In this document: piece after piece, positions 34,765-44,031 of the stretch
Layout of the letters: each line of letters begins with the position of its first letter
Position numbering within the stretch: position 1 is the stretch's first letter
NCBI GenBank assembly: GCA_001002285.1
Contig: LCLX01000005.1
Coordinates: 1-50,493 of the forward strand
Direction of reading: 5' to 3'
Source: Microgenomates group bacterium GW2011_GWC1_46_15
GTDB taxonomy: Bacteria; Patescibacteriota; Microgenomatia; UBA1400; UBA12028
DNA length: 50,493 nucleotides
Translations under genes and position numbers: made by a program
The notes under the pieces: model-generated
Databases searched by the model: none
What the model was told of the DNA's origin: nothing
What the model saw: the letters and a program-made list of their open reading frames with translations, nothing else

Positions 34765-35853
34765 ATGAAACTTCATTTTTTTCGTGCGCTATCAAAGCAT
34801 CCTGAACGTCTGATGTTTTTGACAATCTTGCTGTTATTAATTGCAGGAGTGTTGTTTGTGTTCGATGCGTCGGTTGCGGAAGCGTTTTATCAGTTCGGAG
34901 ATAAGTATTACTTTGCAAAACAACAAATGATATGGGTTGGCCTTGGACTGTCCGCGCTTGTTGTGTGCTCTTTTATTCCGGTGAGAGTATGGAAAATGGT
35001 CAGCACACCAGTATTTTTTCTTTCCGTTGCCCTGCTGGTGTTGGTTCTCATTCCTGGTGTTGGTACGACAGTTCAAGGCGCGCAGCGATGGATTGTGTAC
35101 GGTGGGTTTCGGTTTCAGCCTGCGGAGTTAGCAAAGTTGGCGGTGATTTTTTACTTTCCTACCTGGCTGATACACCACCAGCGCATTGGTCCATTCGCGT
35201 TTTTTACATCTTTATTGTTTGGACTGCTTTTGTTTCAGCCAGATCTTGGTACCGCCCTCGTGCTCATGGCAATCTGCGTGGGGCTATACGTTTCCGCAGG
35301 GGGGTCGTGGAAGTACATCGTAGGGTTTGGTGGTGTTGGTATACTCGGAGTTTTATTGATTGTGCTGGTGTCTCCGTATCGTATGCAAAGAATTACTGCT
35401 TTTTTAAATCCTGAAACGGATCCCTTGGGCGCGTCATATCACATCCGGCAGATTACAATCGCGCTTGGTTCCGGCGGGTTGTTCGGACAGGGTATCGGAC
35501 AGTCTCGGCAGAAGTATCAATACATTCCTGAAGCGAGTACTGACTCCATTTTCGCGATCGCGGCAGAAGAGATTGGGTTTATCGGCGCGCTCGTCATGCT
35601 TGGACTTTTCAGCGTCGTGTTTATCCAAGGCTTTGCTATTGCGGAAAAAACGAAAGATCCATATGAAAAACTGGTCGCAACAGGAATTGTGATTTGGGTA
35701 ACGGCACAAACGATATTGAATCTGGGGTCAATTGTTGCGCTGGTCCCGTTAACAGGTGTTCCACTGCCATTTATTTCGTATGGAGGCTCTTCTTTGATCT
35801 CTTTACTTGCAGGCAGCGGTATACTCATTGGTATTGGAAGGAGAACGGCGTGA
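34765..35853 (+). CDS. ftsW: SEDS glycosyltransferase FtsW
   Basis: 362 aa, about ten membrane helices. RWIVYGGFRFQPAELAKLA, FQPDLGTALV, the outer loop IPEASTDSIFAIAAEEIGF with the SEDS catalytic Asp, and TGVPLPFISYGGSSLISLL are all present. Polymerises lipid II with FtsI at the septum; the location between mraY and murG identifies it as FtsW rather than RodA. A second SEDS gene lies at 46168. Confidence 0.92.
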   Translation: MKLHFFRALSKHPERLMFLTILLLLIAGVLFVFDASVAEAFYQFGDKYYFAKQQMIWVGLGLSALVVCSFIPVRVWKMVSTPVFFLSVALLVLVLIPGVGTTVQGAQRWIVYGGFRFQPAELAKLAVIFYFPTWLIHHQRIGPFAFFTSLLFGLLLFQPDLGTALVLMAICVGLYVSAGGSWKYIVGFGGVGILGVLLIVLVSPYRMQRITAFLNPETDPLGASYHIRQITIALGSGGLFGQGIGQSRQKYQYIPEASTDSIFAIAAEEIGFIGALVMLGLFSVVFIQGFAIAEKTKDPYEKLVATGIVIWVTAQTILNLGSIVALVPLTGVPLPFISYGGSSLISLLAGSGILIGIGRRTA

Positions 35854-36995
35854 AGATTTTAATCTCTGGAGGTCATCTTACCCCGGCGCTTGCGGTGATT
35901 CATGCGATCCGGCAACGCTCACCAAGAACGCAGGTTGTGTTTGTTGGACGCGAGTACATGCAGGAAAAAGAAAAAATGCAAAGCCGCGAGCGGGAAGAGA
36001 TTGAAAAACAGCACATGAAGTTTTATGAAATTCCTGCGGCAAAGTTTCACCGCACGCACGTATTCCGCAACGCTGAAGAGTTTTTCCGTTTCATTCCATC
36101 AATTAAAAAGTCGTACGACATTATTCACTCAGAAAAACCCGATATCTTTTTGTCGTTTGGTGGGTACTTGGCGGTTCCACTTGCGCTCGTTTCACGAGGC
36201 CTTGGTATCCCAGTACTGACGCACGAGCAAACAAAGACCGCGGGCATGGCAAATCAGCTTATCGCGCATATTGCGACAAAAGTATTAATTTCATACGAAG
36301 ATTCCAAACAATTTTTCCCACGCAAGAAAACATTATTTACGGGCAACCCTTTGCGTCCATCGTTTGCGCGTAACTTCCGCAAAAAACCAGAATGGCTCAA
36401 ACAAGTTCCGCTCACTCTTCCGCTTGTGTATGTAACAGGAGGAAGCCAAGGGTCGCATATTATCAATCAGACGCTGCGGAATATTTTGCCGGAACTCACA
36501 CAGTCATACCTCGTGGTACACCAATGTGGAGCATCACAAGGTTCGAGTTATTTGCACGATCTAGAAGAGGCGAAAGCGGTTCTTCCTCCGCAGAAGCAAA
36601 AACGGTATATTCTCCGCGAATGGATTAGTGAGGAAGATGTTGCGTGGTTGTTCCAGCATGCCGCGCTTGTTGTCGCGCGGTCGGGTGCAAACACGGTGCA
36701 CGAAATTGCTGTGAGCAAAGTTCCGGCAATTTTTATTCCGCTTCCATTTGCGCACAATAATGAGCAGGTTAAAAATGCCATGCCGTTAGTTGACCAAGGA
36801 AGCGCGGTGATCCTTCCACAAAAAGATCTTGTTCCGTCAATTCTTTTACAAACTATCCGAGGAGCAATACGGAGAAAAGAAACGATGCAGAAACATGCCG
36901 ATTTGGCGGGAACACAAGAAATGAACGATGCCGCGTCCCGCATCGCGGAGTACTGCTTTACCCTGTATGAATACACAAAACATCACAAGAAATAA
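35850..36995 (+). CDS. murG: UDP-GlcNAc:lipid I N-acetylglucosaminyltransferase
   Basis: 381 aa from GTG 35850 (GTGA overlap with ftsW); the track's 52 earlier codons lie inside ftsW. N-terminal ILISGGHLTPALAVI replaces the usual longer GGxGGHxxPxLA loop. IFLSFGGYLAVPLALV, LTHEQTKTAGMANQ, YVTGGSQGSHIINQT and RSGANTVHEIAVSKVPAIFIPLPFA (parts) are the MurG core, with the donor-binding glutamate in HEIA. Makes lipid II. Confidence 0.92.
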   Translation: MKILISGGHLTPALAVIHAIRQRSPRTQVVFVGREYMQEKEKMQSREREEIEKQHMKFYEIPAAKFHRTHVFRNAEEFFRFIPSIKKSYDIIHSEKPDIFLSFGGYLAVPLALVSRGLGIPVLTHEQTKTAGMANQLIAHIATKVLISYEDSKQFFPRKKTLFTGNPLRPSFARNFRKKPEWLKQVPLTLPLVYVTGGSQGSHIINQTLRNILPELTQSYLVVHQCGASQGSSYLHDLEEAKAVLPPQKQKRYILREWISEEDVAWLFQHAALVVARSGANTVHEIAVSKVPAIFIPLPFAHNNEQVKNAMPLVDQGSAVILPQKDLVPSILLQTIRGAIRRKETMQKHADLAGTQEMNDAASRIAEYCFTLYEYTKHHKK

Positions 36996-37719
36996 GAGCG
37001 CAGACACGCCGTTTCTCCGTAGAAATAAAAAACTCATCTTTACGCTCGTTTTTGTTGCGTTGTGGATTGTTGCGATTGTGTTTGGGTTACAGATCACAAA
37101 GATTTCACGCGTAGAATGTTTTATGCAGGACGATAAAGTGTGTGAGGAAGCAGTTCAGGCAGAGTTTAATGGACTGCGTGGATCGTCACTTTTTTCATTT
37201 TATCCAAACGACATTGAGAAAAAAGTAAAAAGGGCCCGGCCGGAAGTTCAATACATTTCGTACAAAAAAATACTGCCAAACACACTGCGCGTTCTTCTTG
37301 TTTCATATCCAGAATCTTTCCAGTTTTCATCAACAGGAAACCCGCCGTACGCGATTGTAAATGAAGCTGGAGTTGTGATGAGTGTTGAGCAGGATCTCCG
37401 CGATGGCGCGGTGTATACGTTAGCTACCGCAAGTTCCCGCATATACAGTCCAGGAGAAAAACTTGAAGGAGAGATAGGGAATGCTCTTGTTGTTGTTGCG
37501 CAAGCGGTGAAAAAAACATCGTTGCGCGTGCGTATCTGCCGGTACGCGAATCAGGATGAAATAACGTGTACGCTTGAAACCAACAGGATGTTCCTTATCC
37601 ATGCGCGGGATGTTGATAAAGAGCTCACCACTTTACAGCGTATCTTGAATGACGCTACAATGAACGAGTATATGGGCGTTATTGACGTCCGTTTTGCACA
37701 GCCTGTTTTCCGCGAGTAA
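36967..37719 (+). CDS. ftsQ: FtsQ/DivIB-like division protein
   Basis: 250 aa. A basic N-terminus, one membrane helix (LIFTLVFVALWIVAIVFGL) and an outer region with a POTRA-like start (ITKISRVECF...VQAEFNGLRGSSLFSF) and a beta domain. The family is weakly conserved; topology and position between murG and ftsA make it FtsQ. It overlaps murG by 29 nt; ATG 36967 is chosen because the earlier codons lie deep inside murG. Unusual cysteines (CFMQDDKVC, RICRY, TCTL) could be paired. Confidence 0.8.
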   Translation: MNTQNITRNKSADTPFLRRNKKLIFTLVFVALWIVAIVFGLQITKISRVECFMQDDKVCEEAVQAEFNGLRGSSLFSFYPNDIEKKVKRARPEVQYISYKKILPNTLRVLLVSYPESFQFSSTGNPPYAIVNEAGVVMSVEQDLRDGAVYTLATASSRIYSPGEKLEGEIGNALVVVAQAVKKTSLRVRICRYANQDEITCTLETNRMFLIHARDVDKELTTLQRILNDATMNEYMGVIDVRFAQPVFRE

Positions 37720-37757
37720 TGCGGGAGTGGGTAGAGGAAGAGAAAAAGAAAGTATTC

Positions 37758-39068
37758 ATGCCGAAACACAAAACCATAGCAGCAATAGATATTGGAACAG
37801 AAAAAATCTGCACACTGATCTCTGTACTGCATGAGGGAACCCGGGAACCGCAAGTGGTTGGTGTTGCATCGGTCCCAAGCCGTGGTTTGCGGAAAAGCCA
37901 AATTGTTGATCTCGATGAAGCGATCAGCGCGATGACCGAAAGTGTGGATGCTGCGGAACGAATGGCGGGAACAGGAATAAAGTCGGCATTTGTTTCGGTT
38001 GGCGGAGCGCACATTCAATCGCAAAACTCGAAAGGTGTTGTCGCCGCGTCTAATCCGCAGGGTGAGATTACAGAAGAAGACGTCCGCAGAGTCATTGAGG
38101 CGGCGCGTGCCGTTTCTTTACCAAATGCCCGCGAAGTTATTCATGTGATCCCGCGCGACTACCAAGTAGACTCGCAGTCGGGGATTAAAGATCCGATTGG
38201 GATGTCTGGTGTCCGGCTGGAAGCAGAAGCGCACATTATCACCGGTTCCTCAACCGCGATGCGCAACATTACAAAATGTTTATCCGAGCTTGGTATCCAA
38301 TGCTCCGGTTTTGTTTTTTCAGGTTTGGCGTCCGCGCACGCGGTTCTTTCCGAGACCGAGCGCGAACTTGGCGTTGTCGTTGTGGATATTGGCGCGGGCT
38401 CAACATCAATTTGCGCGTTTGTAGAAGGTTCGTTGGCGTACAGCGGTGTATTGCCGATTGGCGCACGGCACATTTCTGCTGATATTGCATTGGGATTGCG
38501 CATGAGTTTGCAGTCAGCTGAAAAAATTAAGCTGTCTCTGGCACGCGTGTACACGCAAAGCACTGAGCCTTTGCCCGGCGAAACGCGTGAGCAAGCACGC
38601 GAACGCAAAAAGAAACACGACGAACTCGATCCGCACGCGATTGGTGTTACGGAAGAGGTTGGAATGCTTTCAAAGAAAACACTGGTTGAAGGGATTATTG
38701 TTCCGCGGTTGCAGGAAATGTTTAAACTCATTGGTGAAGAACTTGAAAAACAGAACTTGTACCCGCTTATTCCCGCCGGCATTGTGTTAACAGGAGGCGG
38801 TGCAGAAACAGTACAGATTGTTGAGGTGTGTAAGCGCATGTTGAACTTGCCAACGCGTATTGGTGAGCCAGGTGGATTAACGGGTTTGACTGATGAAATT
38901 CATTCCCCCATGTACTCTGCAACGTCTGGCCTGTTGGTGTACGGGGTAAAAACGGGTGCTGAGGAAAGCACTCCAAAAGGACAGGATTTAACGGTATTTT
39001 TTAAGCACTTGCGCGTCAAACAACTTATTGAGAAGTCGGTAAAGTTTGTCCGGTCGCTTTTTCCGTAG
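37758..39068 (+). CDS. ftsA: Cell division protein FtsA
   Basis: 436 aa, actin-like ATPase. IAAIDIGTEKICTLIS (phosphate 1), VVDIGAGSTSICAFV (phosphate 2) and IVLTGGGAETVQIVEV (adenosine) are clear; SVGGAHIQSQNSKGVV lies in the 1C domain. A C-terminal amphipathic stretch (LRVKQLIEKSVKFVRSLF) fits the membrane-targeting helix. Tethers FtsZ to the membrane. ATG 37758 follows GAGGAAGAG and begins the conserved part; the track start at 37719 is 13 codons earlier. Confidence 0.93.
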   Translation: MPKHKTIAAIDIGTEKICTLISVLHEGTREPQVVGVASVPSRGLRKSQIVDLDEAISAMTESVDAAERMAGTGIKSAFVSVGGAHIQSQNSKGVVAASNPQGEITEEDVRRVIEAARAVSLPNAREVIHVIPRDYQVDSQSGIKDPIGMSGVRLEAEAHIITGSSTAMRNITKCLSELGIQCSGFVFSGLASAHAVLSETERELGVVVVDIGAGSTSICAFVEGSLAYSGVLPIGARHISADIALGLRMSLQSAEKIKLSLARVYTQSTEPLPGETREQARERKKKHDELDPHAIGVTEEVGMLSKKTLVEGIIVPRLQEMFKLIGEELEKQNLYPLIPAGIVLTGGGAETVQIVEVCKRMLNLPTRIGEPGGLTGLTDEIHSPMYSATSGLLVYGVKTGAEESTPKGQDLTVFFKHLRVKQLIEKSVKFVRSLFP

Positions 39069-39077
39069 GTTTGCCAA

Positions 39078-39100
39078 AAGGAGCCTTTATACACCTCCTT
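39078..39100 (+). terminator. Small hairpin between ftsA and ftsZ
   Basis: AAGGAG (39078-39083) pairs with CTCCTT (39095-39100) over an 11-nt loop, followed by CTTGCG rather than a T-run. Could be a weak attenuator or processing site. The remaining 93 nt to ftsZ contain TAGAAT-like and GATAAT-like -10 candidates without clear -35s. Confidence 0.3.
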
Positions 39101-39193
39101 CTTGCGAACCCAAAGATAATACAGTAGGATAAACGGCATATTGTCTAGTATGTAGAATGTAATTTCCAGCCCGCCCAACATGAAGAGAGGATT

Positions 39194-40387
39194 ATGGCGC
39201 TTGTTAAGCCGAGTAACACAACGTTTGCAAAAATTAAAGTGATCGGCGTTGGAGGCGGGGGTGGAAACGCGATCAACTCAATGATCTCGTCAAACTTAAT
39301 TCAAGGTGTTGAGTTTGTGGCCGTGAATACCGACGCGCAGGCGCTCCTCACAAATAAAGCTGACACAAAGTTTCAGATTGGCTCAAACTATACGCGCGGA
39401 CTTGGCTCCGGTGCCGATCCTGAGGTCGGCCGGCAAGCTGCGGAAGAGTCGCGTGAAAAACTCAAAGAACTCGTGTTCGATACCGACATGGTATTTATCA
39501 CCGCTGGAATGGGCGGTGGGACGGGGACAGGAGCCTGCCCCATTATTGCTGAGTTAGCCAAAGAGGCCGGTGCGCTTACCGTGGCCGTGGTCACGAAACC
39601 ATTTGTATTTGAAGGCGTACGCCGTATGGGTGTTGCCGAAGAAGGCATCGAACAACTCCGAGACAAAGTTGACACTCTGATTGTGATTCCAAACCAGCGG
39701 TTGTTAGATGTTGTTGACCGCAAGATGACGCTCATGGACGCGTTCCACCTTGCTGATAACGTGTTGGGTCAAGGCGTGCAGGCAATTTCCGATCTCATTA
39801 TTGTTCCAGGTTTGATTAATGTGGACTTTGCCGATGTCAAAACCGTCATGTCGGACTCTGGTACCGCGCTTATGGGTATTGGAACGGCATCCGGTGAAAA
39901 TCGTGCCATTACCGCAGCCCGTGCCGCGATTTCCTCACCATTGCTTGAACTTTCTATCGAAGGAGCGAAAGGTATTTTGTACACCGTCACAGGTGGCGAC
40001 GATCTCACGCTTGCCGAGGTTTCTGAGGCCTCTACTATTATTCAACAGACCGCCGATCCCGACGCCAACATTATTTTCGGCGCCAACATTGATAAAGAGT
40101 TGGGAAATACCGTCAAAATCAGTGTTATTGCGACAGGATTTGACGAGAACAAACTACGATATGGTGGATATCGGCCACGGTTTGGCGCATATGACGCCGC
40201 GGCAAAGGCAAAAGTGGCTTCGCAACAAGGAGGCGCGGGAGCGTTTGGAGCTGTGCAATCTAGCCAACAGCCACAACAAAATATGCAGTCGAATCCCGTA
40301 ATCAACGATCAACCCGTACAAGAAGATAAAAAAGACGAATTCGAAGATGAGTTTGATATCCCAGCATTTTTGAGACAAGGAAAGTAA
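39194..40387 (+). CDS. ftsZ: Cell division protein FtsZ
   Basis: 397 aa tubulin-like GTPase. [14 protein letters not shown], the tubulin signature GGGTGTG (107-113), NQRLLDVV and the T7-loop region [11 protein letters not shown] are intact. After a Gln/Asn-rich linker the C-terminal peptide EFDIPAFLR, which binds FtsA and other partners, is present. Forms the Z ring. A ribosome site (AGAGAGG) precedes ATG 39194. Confidence 0.96.
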   Translation: MALVKPSNTTFAKIKVIGVGGGGGNAINSMISSNLIQGVEFVAVNTDAQALLTNKADTKFQIGSNYTRGLGSGADPEVGRQAAEESREKLKELVFDTDMVFITAGMGGGTGTGACPIIAELAKEAGALTVAVVTKPFVFEGVRRMGVAEEGIEQLRDKVDTLIVIPNQRLLDVVDRKMTLMDAFHLADNVLGQGVQAISDLIIVPGLINVDFADVKTVMSDSGTALMGIGTASGENRAITAARAAISSPLLELSIEGAKGILYTVTGGDDLTLAEVSEASTIIQQTADPDANIIFGANIDKELGNTVKISVIATGFDENKLRYGGYRPRFGAYDAAAKAKVASQQGGAGAFGAVQSSQQPQQNMQSNPVINDQPVQEDKKDEFEDEFDIPAFLRQGK

Positions 40388-40400
40388 TAAAAGAGGAAAT

Positions 40401-40720
40401 ATGCCACCCGTTGCAGAACAAATTGATAGTTTTTGCTACACTCCTGGACAAGGAGAGGGGCGACCCGCAAGATTCGAAATTGTTGTTGCCAATGGAGAAG
40501 GAGGACAGCAATCATACACTTTTCCCTTTTTGAACTCATAAAAGTTTTACAGTTACCTAATTCTAATCCAGTTCTTCTCAATCTTTGGAATATGGTCAAT
40601 CAGGCAGCCGAAGCAGAAAAACTTGACGCAGAATCTCTTTCAGCATTTACGACATTTTTAATGCAGTTGTCTGGATACATGTCTGGGAATGTGGGTGCTG
40701 AATATGCGGGAAAGGAATAA
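40401..40720 (+). pseudogene. Small unknown gene interrupted by a -1 frameshift
   Basis: From ATG 40401, behind the leader AAGAGGAAAT shared with the genes at 49925 and 50304, the frame gives 46 residues (MPPVAEQIDSFCYTPGQGEG...) and stops at 40539-40541. At the T-run 40527-40531, shifting by -1 (or adding one T) gives PFFELIKVL and continues to TAA 40718-40720, about 106 residues in all. The C-terminal helical part resembles that of the 49925 gene (shared spacing of AA, ES, TT and YM residues). Either a homopolymer deletion (mutation or sequencing error), or programmed slippage; no canonical heptamer is present. The track ORF at 40433 covers only the shifted frame. Confidence 0.5.
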
Positions 40721-40977
40721 TGGCAGAAACTTTTTCTCCCACTGCTGGGTATGAACGACACTTCATTATTGGTAATTTTGTAGGGGCACCATACTACACA
40801 TATCCTTTTGGAGAACGCGTGACCCCTGAAAAAGATATTCCTCAAAAATATCGTGTCAGACGCCCACTTCCAGGTGGTAAAACTCAAGTCTGTGATAGTA
40901 GAATCGCATATACTTTTCATCCCAAAGTTGGTGCATACCTTGAATGCGCTGATGTTGCGTTTGATGAAGAGTGGTGA
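40720..40977 (+). CDS. Small hypothetical protein
   Basis: 85 aa, not recognised. Aromatic and charged, no membrane helix (GYERHFIIGNFVGAPYYTYPFGERV, acidic end AFDEEW). A ribosome site AAAGGAAT precedes ATG 40720, which overlaps the TAA of the disrupted gene by 1 nt, so the two form one unit. Confidence 0.5.
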   Translation: MAETFSPTAGYERHFIIGNFVGAPYYTYPFGERVTPEKDIPQKYRVRRPLPGGKTQVCDSRIAYTFHPKVGAYLECADVAFDEEW

Positions 40978-41002
40978 TCATTTCCTGACTGCAGTTCACC
41001 TG

Positions 41003-41011
41003 TGTTATACT
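41003..41011 (+). promoter_or_regulatory. Extended -10 TGTTATACT of ileS
   Basis: TATACT with TGt directly upstream, about 20-25 nt before the first leader hairpin. The -35 region (TCCTGA) is poor, as is common with extended -10 sites. Confidence 0.55.
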
Positions 41012-41030
41012 ATTCCCAAATAAATAAAAG

Positions 41031-41180
41031 CATACTCCCCGCCCATCATCGGGGTGCTGATCGAAGAAATCCTTCGGGAAAGTAGAACGATCCGGGTAAG
41101 CCCGAGACAGCAGGATTGAGAAGCAAGTAAGGTGGAACCACGCGGAAGCGTCCTTGAAGGACAGTGAGCGTGGTTTTTTT
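41031..41180 (+). promoter_or_regulatory. T-box riboswitch leader of ileS
   Basis: T-box motif AAGGTGGAACCACG at 41129-41142. The antiterminator pairs AAGG (41129-41132) with CCTT (41152-41155) plus ACGC/GCGT. Upstream, GCTG (41056-41059) and CAGC (41108-41111) close a short Stem I holding two hairpins: TCC-TTCG-GGA and CGGG-TAAG-CCCG. A CCCC/GGGG hairpin precedes it. An ATC (41089-41092 area) inside Stem I could be the isoleucine specifier. The very short Stem I recalls the ultrashort ileS T-boxes of Actinobacteria. Confidence 0.85.
41138..41180 (+). terminator. Regulated terminator of the ileS T-box
   Basis: CCACGC (41138-41143) pairs with GCGTGG (41168-41173), with an inner TCCTT-AAGGA hairpin, then seven Ts. 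Mutually exclusive with the antiterminator. Confidence 0.85.
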
Positions 41181-41211
41181 ATGCCAACATATGACACAAT
41201 AGGAGTGCGCA

Positions 41212-44031
41212 ATGAAACATATAGATAGTTTTCAAACTCAGCCAAATCTTCCTCAACTCGAAGAGGAAGTGCTCAAGCATTGGGACGAAACAGACGCATT
41301 TGCCAAATCCGTTAGCCAGCGTCCGGCCACCAAGCCCTACATTTTCTACGATGGCCCTCCATTTGCGACGGGTTTGCCGCACTATGGCCATCTCTTGGCT
41401 TCAACCATTAAGGACGTGATTCCGCGGTACTGGACGATGAAAGGCTACCGCGTGGAGCGTGTGTGGGGTTGGGACTGCCATGGAGTTCCGATCGAAAACA
41501 TGATCGAAAAAGAACTTGATCTCAAAGGTGGGAAAAAAGGCATTGAAGAAATGGGAATTGGCAAGTTTAACGCTGCGTGCCGCGCGGCAATTTTGCGATT
41601 CGACAAAGATTGGGAAATCATCATTAAACGCCTTGGCCGGTGGGTGGACTTCAAACACTCCTACAAGACAATGGATAACACATACATGGAATCGGTGTGG
41701 TGGGCATTTTCGCAGCTCCACACTGGTGGATTGGTGTACGAAGGGCACAAAGTCATTTTGTACTGCCCGCGATGCGCCACACCGTTGTCGAACTTTGAGA
41801 TTGTAATGGATAACTCGTACAAAGACGTCGAGGATAACTCGGTTTATGTAAAGTTCAAGGCGGTTGGCATCGAAAACGAGTACTTTATCGCGTGGACAAC
41901 TACACCATGGACACTCATTGGCAATGTCGCATTAGCAGTAGATGCTAAAGCGGAGTATGCGCAGGTTGAACTCAATGGGGAGCTGCTTTGGGTGGCAAAA
42001 AAGCTTGTCAAAACAGTATTTAAGGGTGATAAACCGGTCGTTAAGCAAACAATCAAAGGCAAAGACCTTGTTGGTCGGCAGTATGAGCCACTTTATACGT
42101 TTATGCCTTTGGATGGAAAAAAGGCGCACTACATCGCATCTGCTGATTTTGTGAGTTTGGAAGATGGAACGGGTATTGTTCATACCGCCGCGATTTATGG
42201 TGAAGATGACTATGCGCTAGCGCAAAAACTTAATCTTCCGTGTGTCCCAACGATGGATGACCAAGGGCGATTCTTGGAGTTTGTAACTCCGCTCGCCGGT
42301 GTGTTTTACAAAAAAGCAGAAGACTGGATTATTGAGGACTTAACCAAACGCGCTCTCATGTATGCCGCACAAAAAACAACGCACTCATATCCATTCTGCT
42401 ACCGCTGTTCCACACCGCTGTACTACAATGCTGTGCCGGCATGGTTTATCAACGTACAAAAAATCAAGCCGGAATTAGTAAAACAGAATGAAAAGATTAA
42501 CTGGTATCCGGAATTTTTGAAACACGGACGGTTTGGTAAGGGGCTAGAAACGGCACCGGATTGGAACATTTCACGCTCCCGCTATTGGGGAACGCCGATG
42601 CCGGTATGGGTGGGTGAAAAGACTGGCAAGCAACGCATTTTGAGTTCGTTTGCAGAGTTAGAGAAGTGGGCGGTAAAGCCGGATTCTGTTCGAACATTAA
42701 CGGATTACCACCGCGAGTTTCTCGATGATATTGAAGTTTGGGTTGACGACGCAAAAACAGAAAAAGGCCGCCGCATTCCCGATGTGTTTGACTGCTGGGT
42801 TGAGTCTGGTTCAATGCCGTACGCGTCTATCCACTATCCGTTTGAGCATAAGGACAAGTTTGAGGCGAGTTATCCCGCGCAGTTTATTTCTGAGTACATC
42901 GCGCAAACCCGCGCGTGGTTTTACACACTGCACGTGATGTCAGTTGGACTGTTTGGAAAGCCGGCGTTTGAAAATGCTGTTACGACAGGGACAATTTTGG
43001 CAGCAGATGGGTCCAAAATGAGCAAGTCCAAGAAAAACTATCCCGATCCGATGCTTCTCATCGATAAACATGGTGTAGATTCTTTGCGCCTGTACTTGAT
43101 GAGTTCAACCGTGATGAAAGCAGATAACGTAAACTTTAGCGAAGACGGAGTGAACGAGATTCGCAAAAAAGTATTTGGCATTTGGTGGAATGTATTTTCA
43201 TTCTACAAACTTTATGCAGATCAAACAAAACCATTAGAGTTGCCCAAAAAGATTACACATGTCATGGATGTGTGGATTGTGTCTCGGATAACTCGCCTTA
43301 TTCAAGAGGTAACGGCATACATGGATGCGTATGATGTGGTCAACACTTCCCGCGTGCTCATGACGTTTGTTGATGAACTGTCCACGTGGTATCTGCGTGA
43401 GAGCCGTGATCGCCTGCGGGATAAAGCAACGAATGGTGAAGCAAGCCAAGTGTTTGGATGGGTACTGCTTACGCTCGCAAAATTGTTTGCCCCGATCACA
43501 CCGTTTTTCCCGGAGTTGTTATATCAGCATCTTGGACAGATAAAAGGGGAGTCTATTCACTTGGAAGATTGGCCTGTTGCAGAACCTACGTACATACACG
43601 ATCAGCTTGAGCAGATGATGAAACTTGTTCGTGAAGTTGTAGAAAAAGTGCACGCAGCCCGTAAGGAACAACATATAAAGGTTCGTCAGCCTCTTGCACG
43701 TGTAATAGTGACGGCCTCTGCACAACCGATGGACAATGTACTTGATATTCTTAAACAAGAAATCAATGTAGAGGAAGTTGTGTGGACTGAAAAAGCAGAA
43801 AGTGAACTTACTGTTACCCTCGACACAACACTCACTGACAATCTCAAAGCCAAAGGAGAGATGCGTGAAGTCATGCGTGTTATTCAAGATCTCCGCAAAG
43901 AATCGAACGTTGGATTTGACGCGTACGTAAATGTTCAGCTTCCAAGTTGGCCGAAACAGTTTGAAGATGAGATCAAAAAGAAGACGCTAGTGAAAAACCT
44001 CACAGCTGGTGATGTTCCGAAGATTGTATGA
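41212..44031 (+). CDS. ileS: Isoleucyl-tRNA synthetase
   Basis: 939 aa class I synthetase. The HIGH motif appears as H57-Y-G-H60 in GLPHYGHLLAS, KMSKS is at 602-606, and WGWDCHGVPIE and the editing-domain stretch FIAWTTTPWTLIGNVALAV are clear. The C-terminal anticodon domain has VWIVSRITRLIQ and the helical end. No zinc finger cysteine cluster at the C-terminus, as in the eukaryote-like ileS2 group. Charges tRNA-Ile under T-box control. Overlaps the MFS gene by ATGA. Confidence 0.95.
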   Translation: MKHIDSFQTQPNLPQLEEEVLKHWDETDAFAKSVSQRPATKPYIFYDGPPFATGLPHYGHLLASTIKDVIPRYWTMKGYRVERVWGWDCHGVPIENMIEKELDLKGGKKGIEEMGIGKFNAACRAAILRFDKDWEIIIKRLGRWVDFKHSYKTMDNTYMESVWWAFSQLHTGGLVYEGHKVILYCPRCATPLSNFEIVMDNSYKDVEDNSVYVKFKAVGIENEYFIAWTTTPWTLIGNVALAVDAKAEYAQVELNGELLWVAKKLVKTVFKGDKPVVKQTIKGKDLVGRQYEPLYTFMPLDGKKAHYIASADFVSLEDGTGIVHTAAIYGEDDYALAQKLNLPCVPTMDDQGRFLEFVTPLAGVFYKKAEDWIIEDLTKRALMYAAQKTTHSYPFCYRCSTPLYYNAVPAWFINVQKIKPELVKQNEKINWYPEFLKHGRFGKGLETAPDWNISRSRYWGTPMPVWVGEKTGKQRILSSFAELEKWAVKPDSVRTLTDYHREFLDDIEVWVDDAKTEKGRRIPDVFDCWVESGSMPYASIHYPFEHKDKFEASYPAQFISEYIAQTRAWFYTLHVMSVGLFGKPAFENAVTTGTILAADGSKMSKSKKNYPDPMLLIDKHGVDSLRLYLMSSTVMKADNVNFSEDGVNEIRKKVFGIWWNVFSFYKLYADQTKPLELPKKITHVMDVWIVSRITRLIQEVTAYMDAYDVVNTSRVLMTFVDELSTWYLRESRDRLRDKATNGEASQVFGWVLLTLAKLFAPITPFFPELLYQHLGQIKGESIHLEDWPVAEPTYIHDQLEQMMKLVREVVEKVHAARKEQHIKVRQPLARVIVTASAQPMDNVLDILKQEINVEEVVWTEKAESELTVTLDTTLTDNLKAKGEMREVMRVIQDLRKESNVGFDAYVNVQLPSWPKQFEDEIKKKTLVKNLTAGDVPKIV

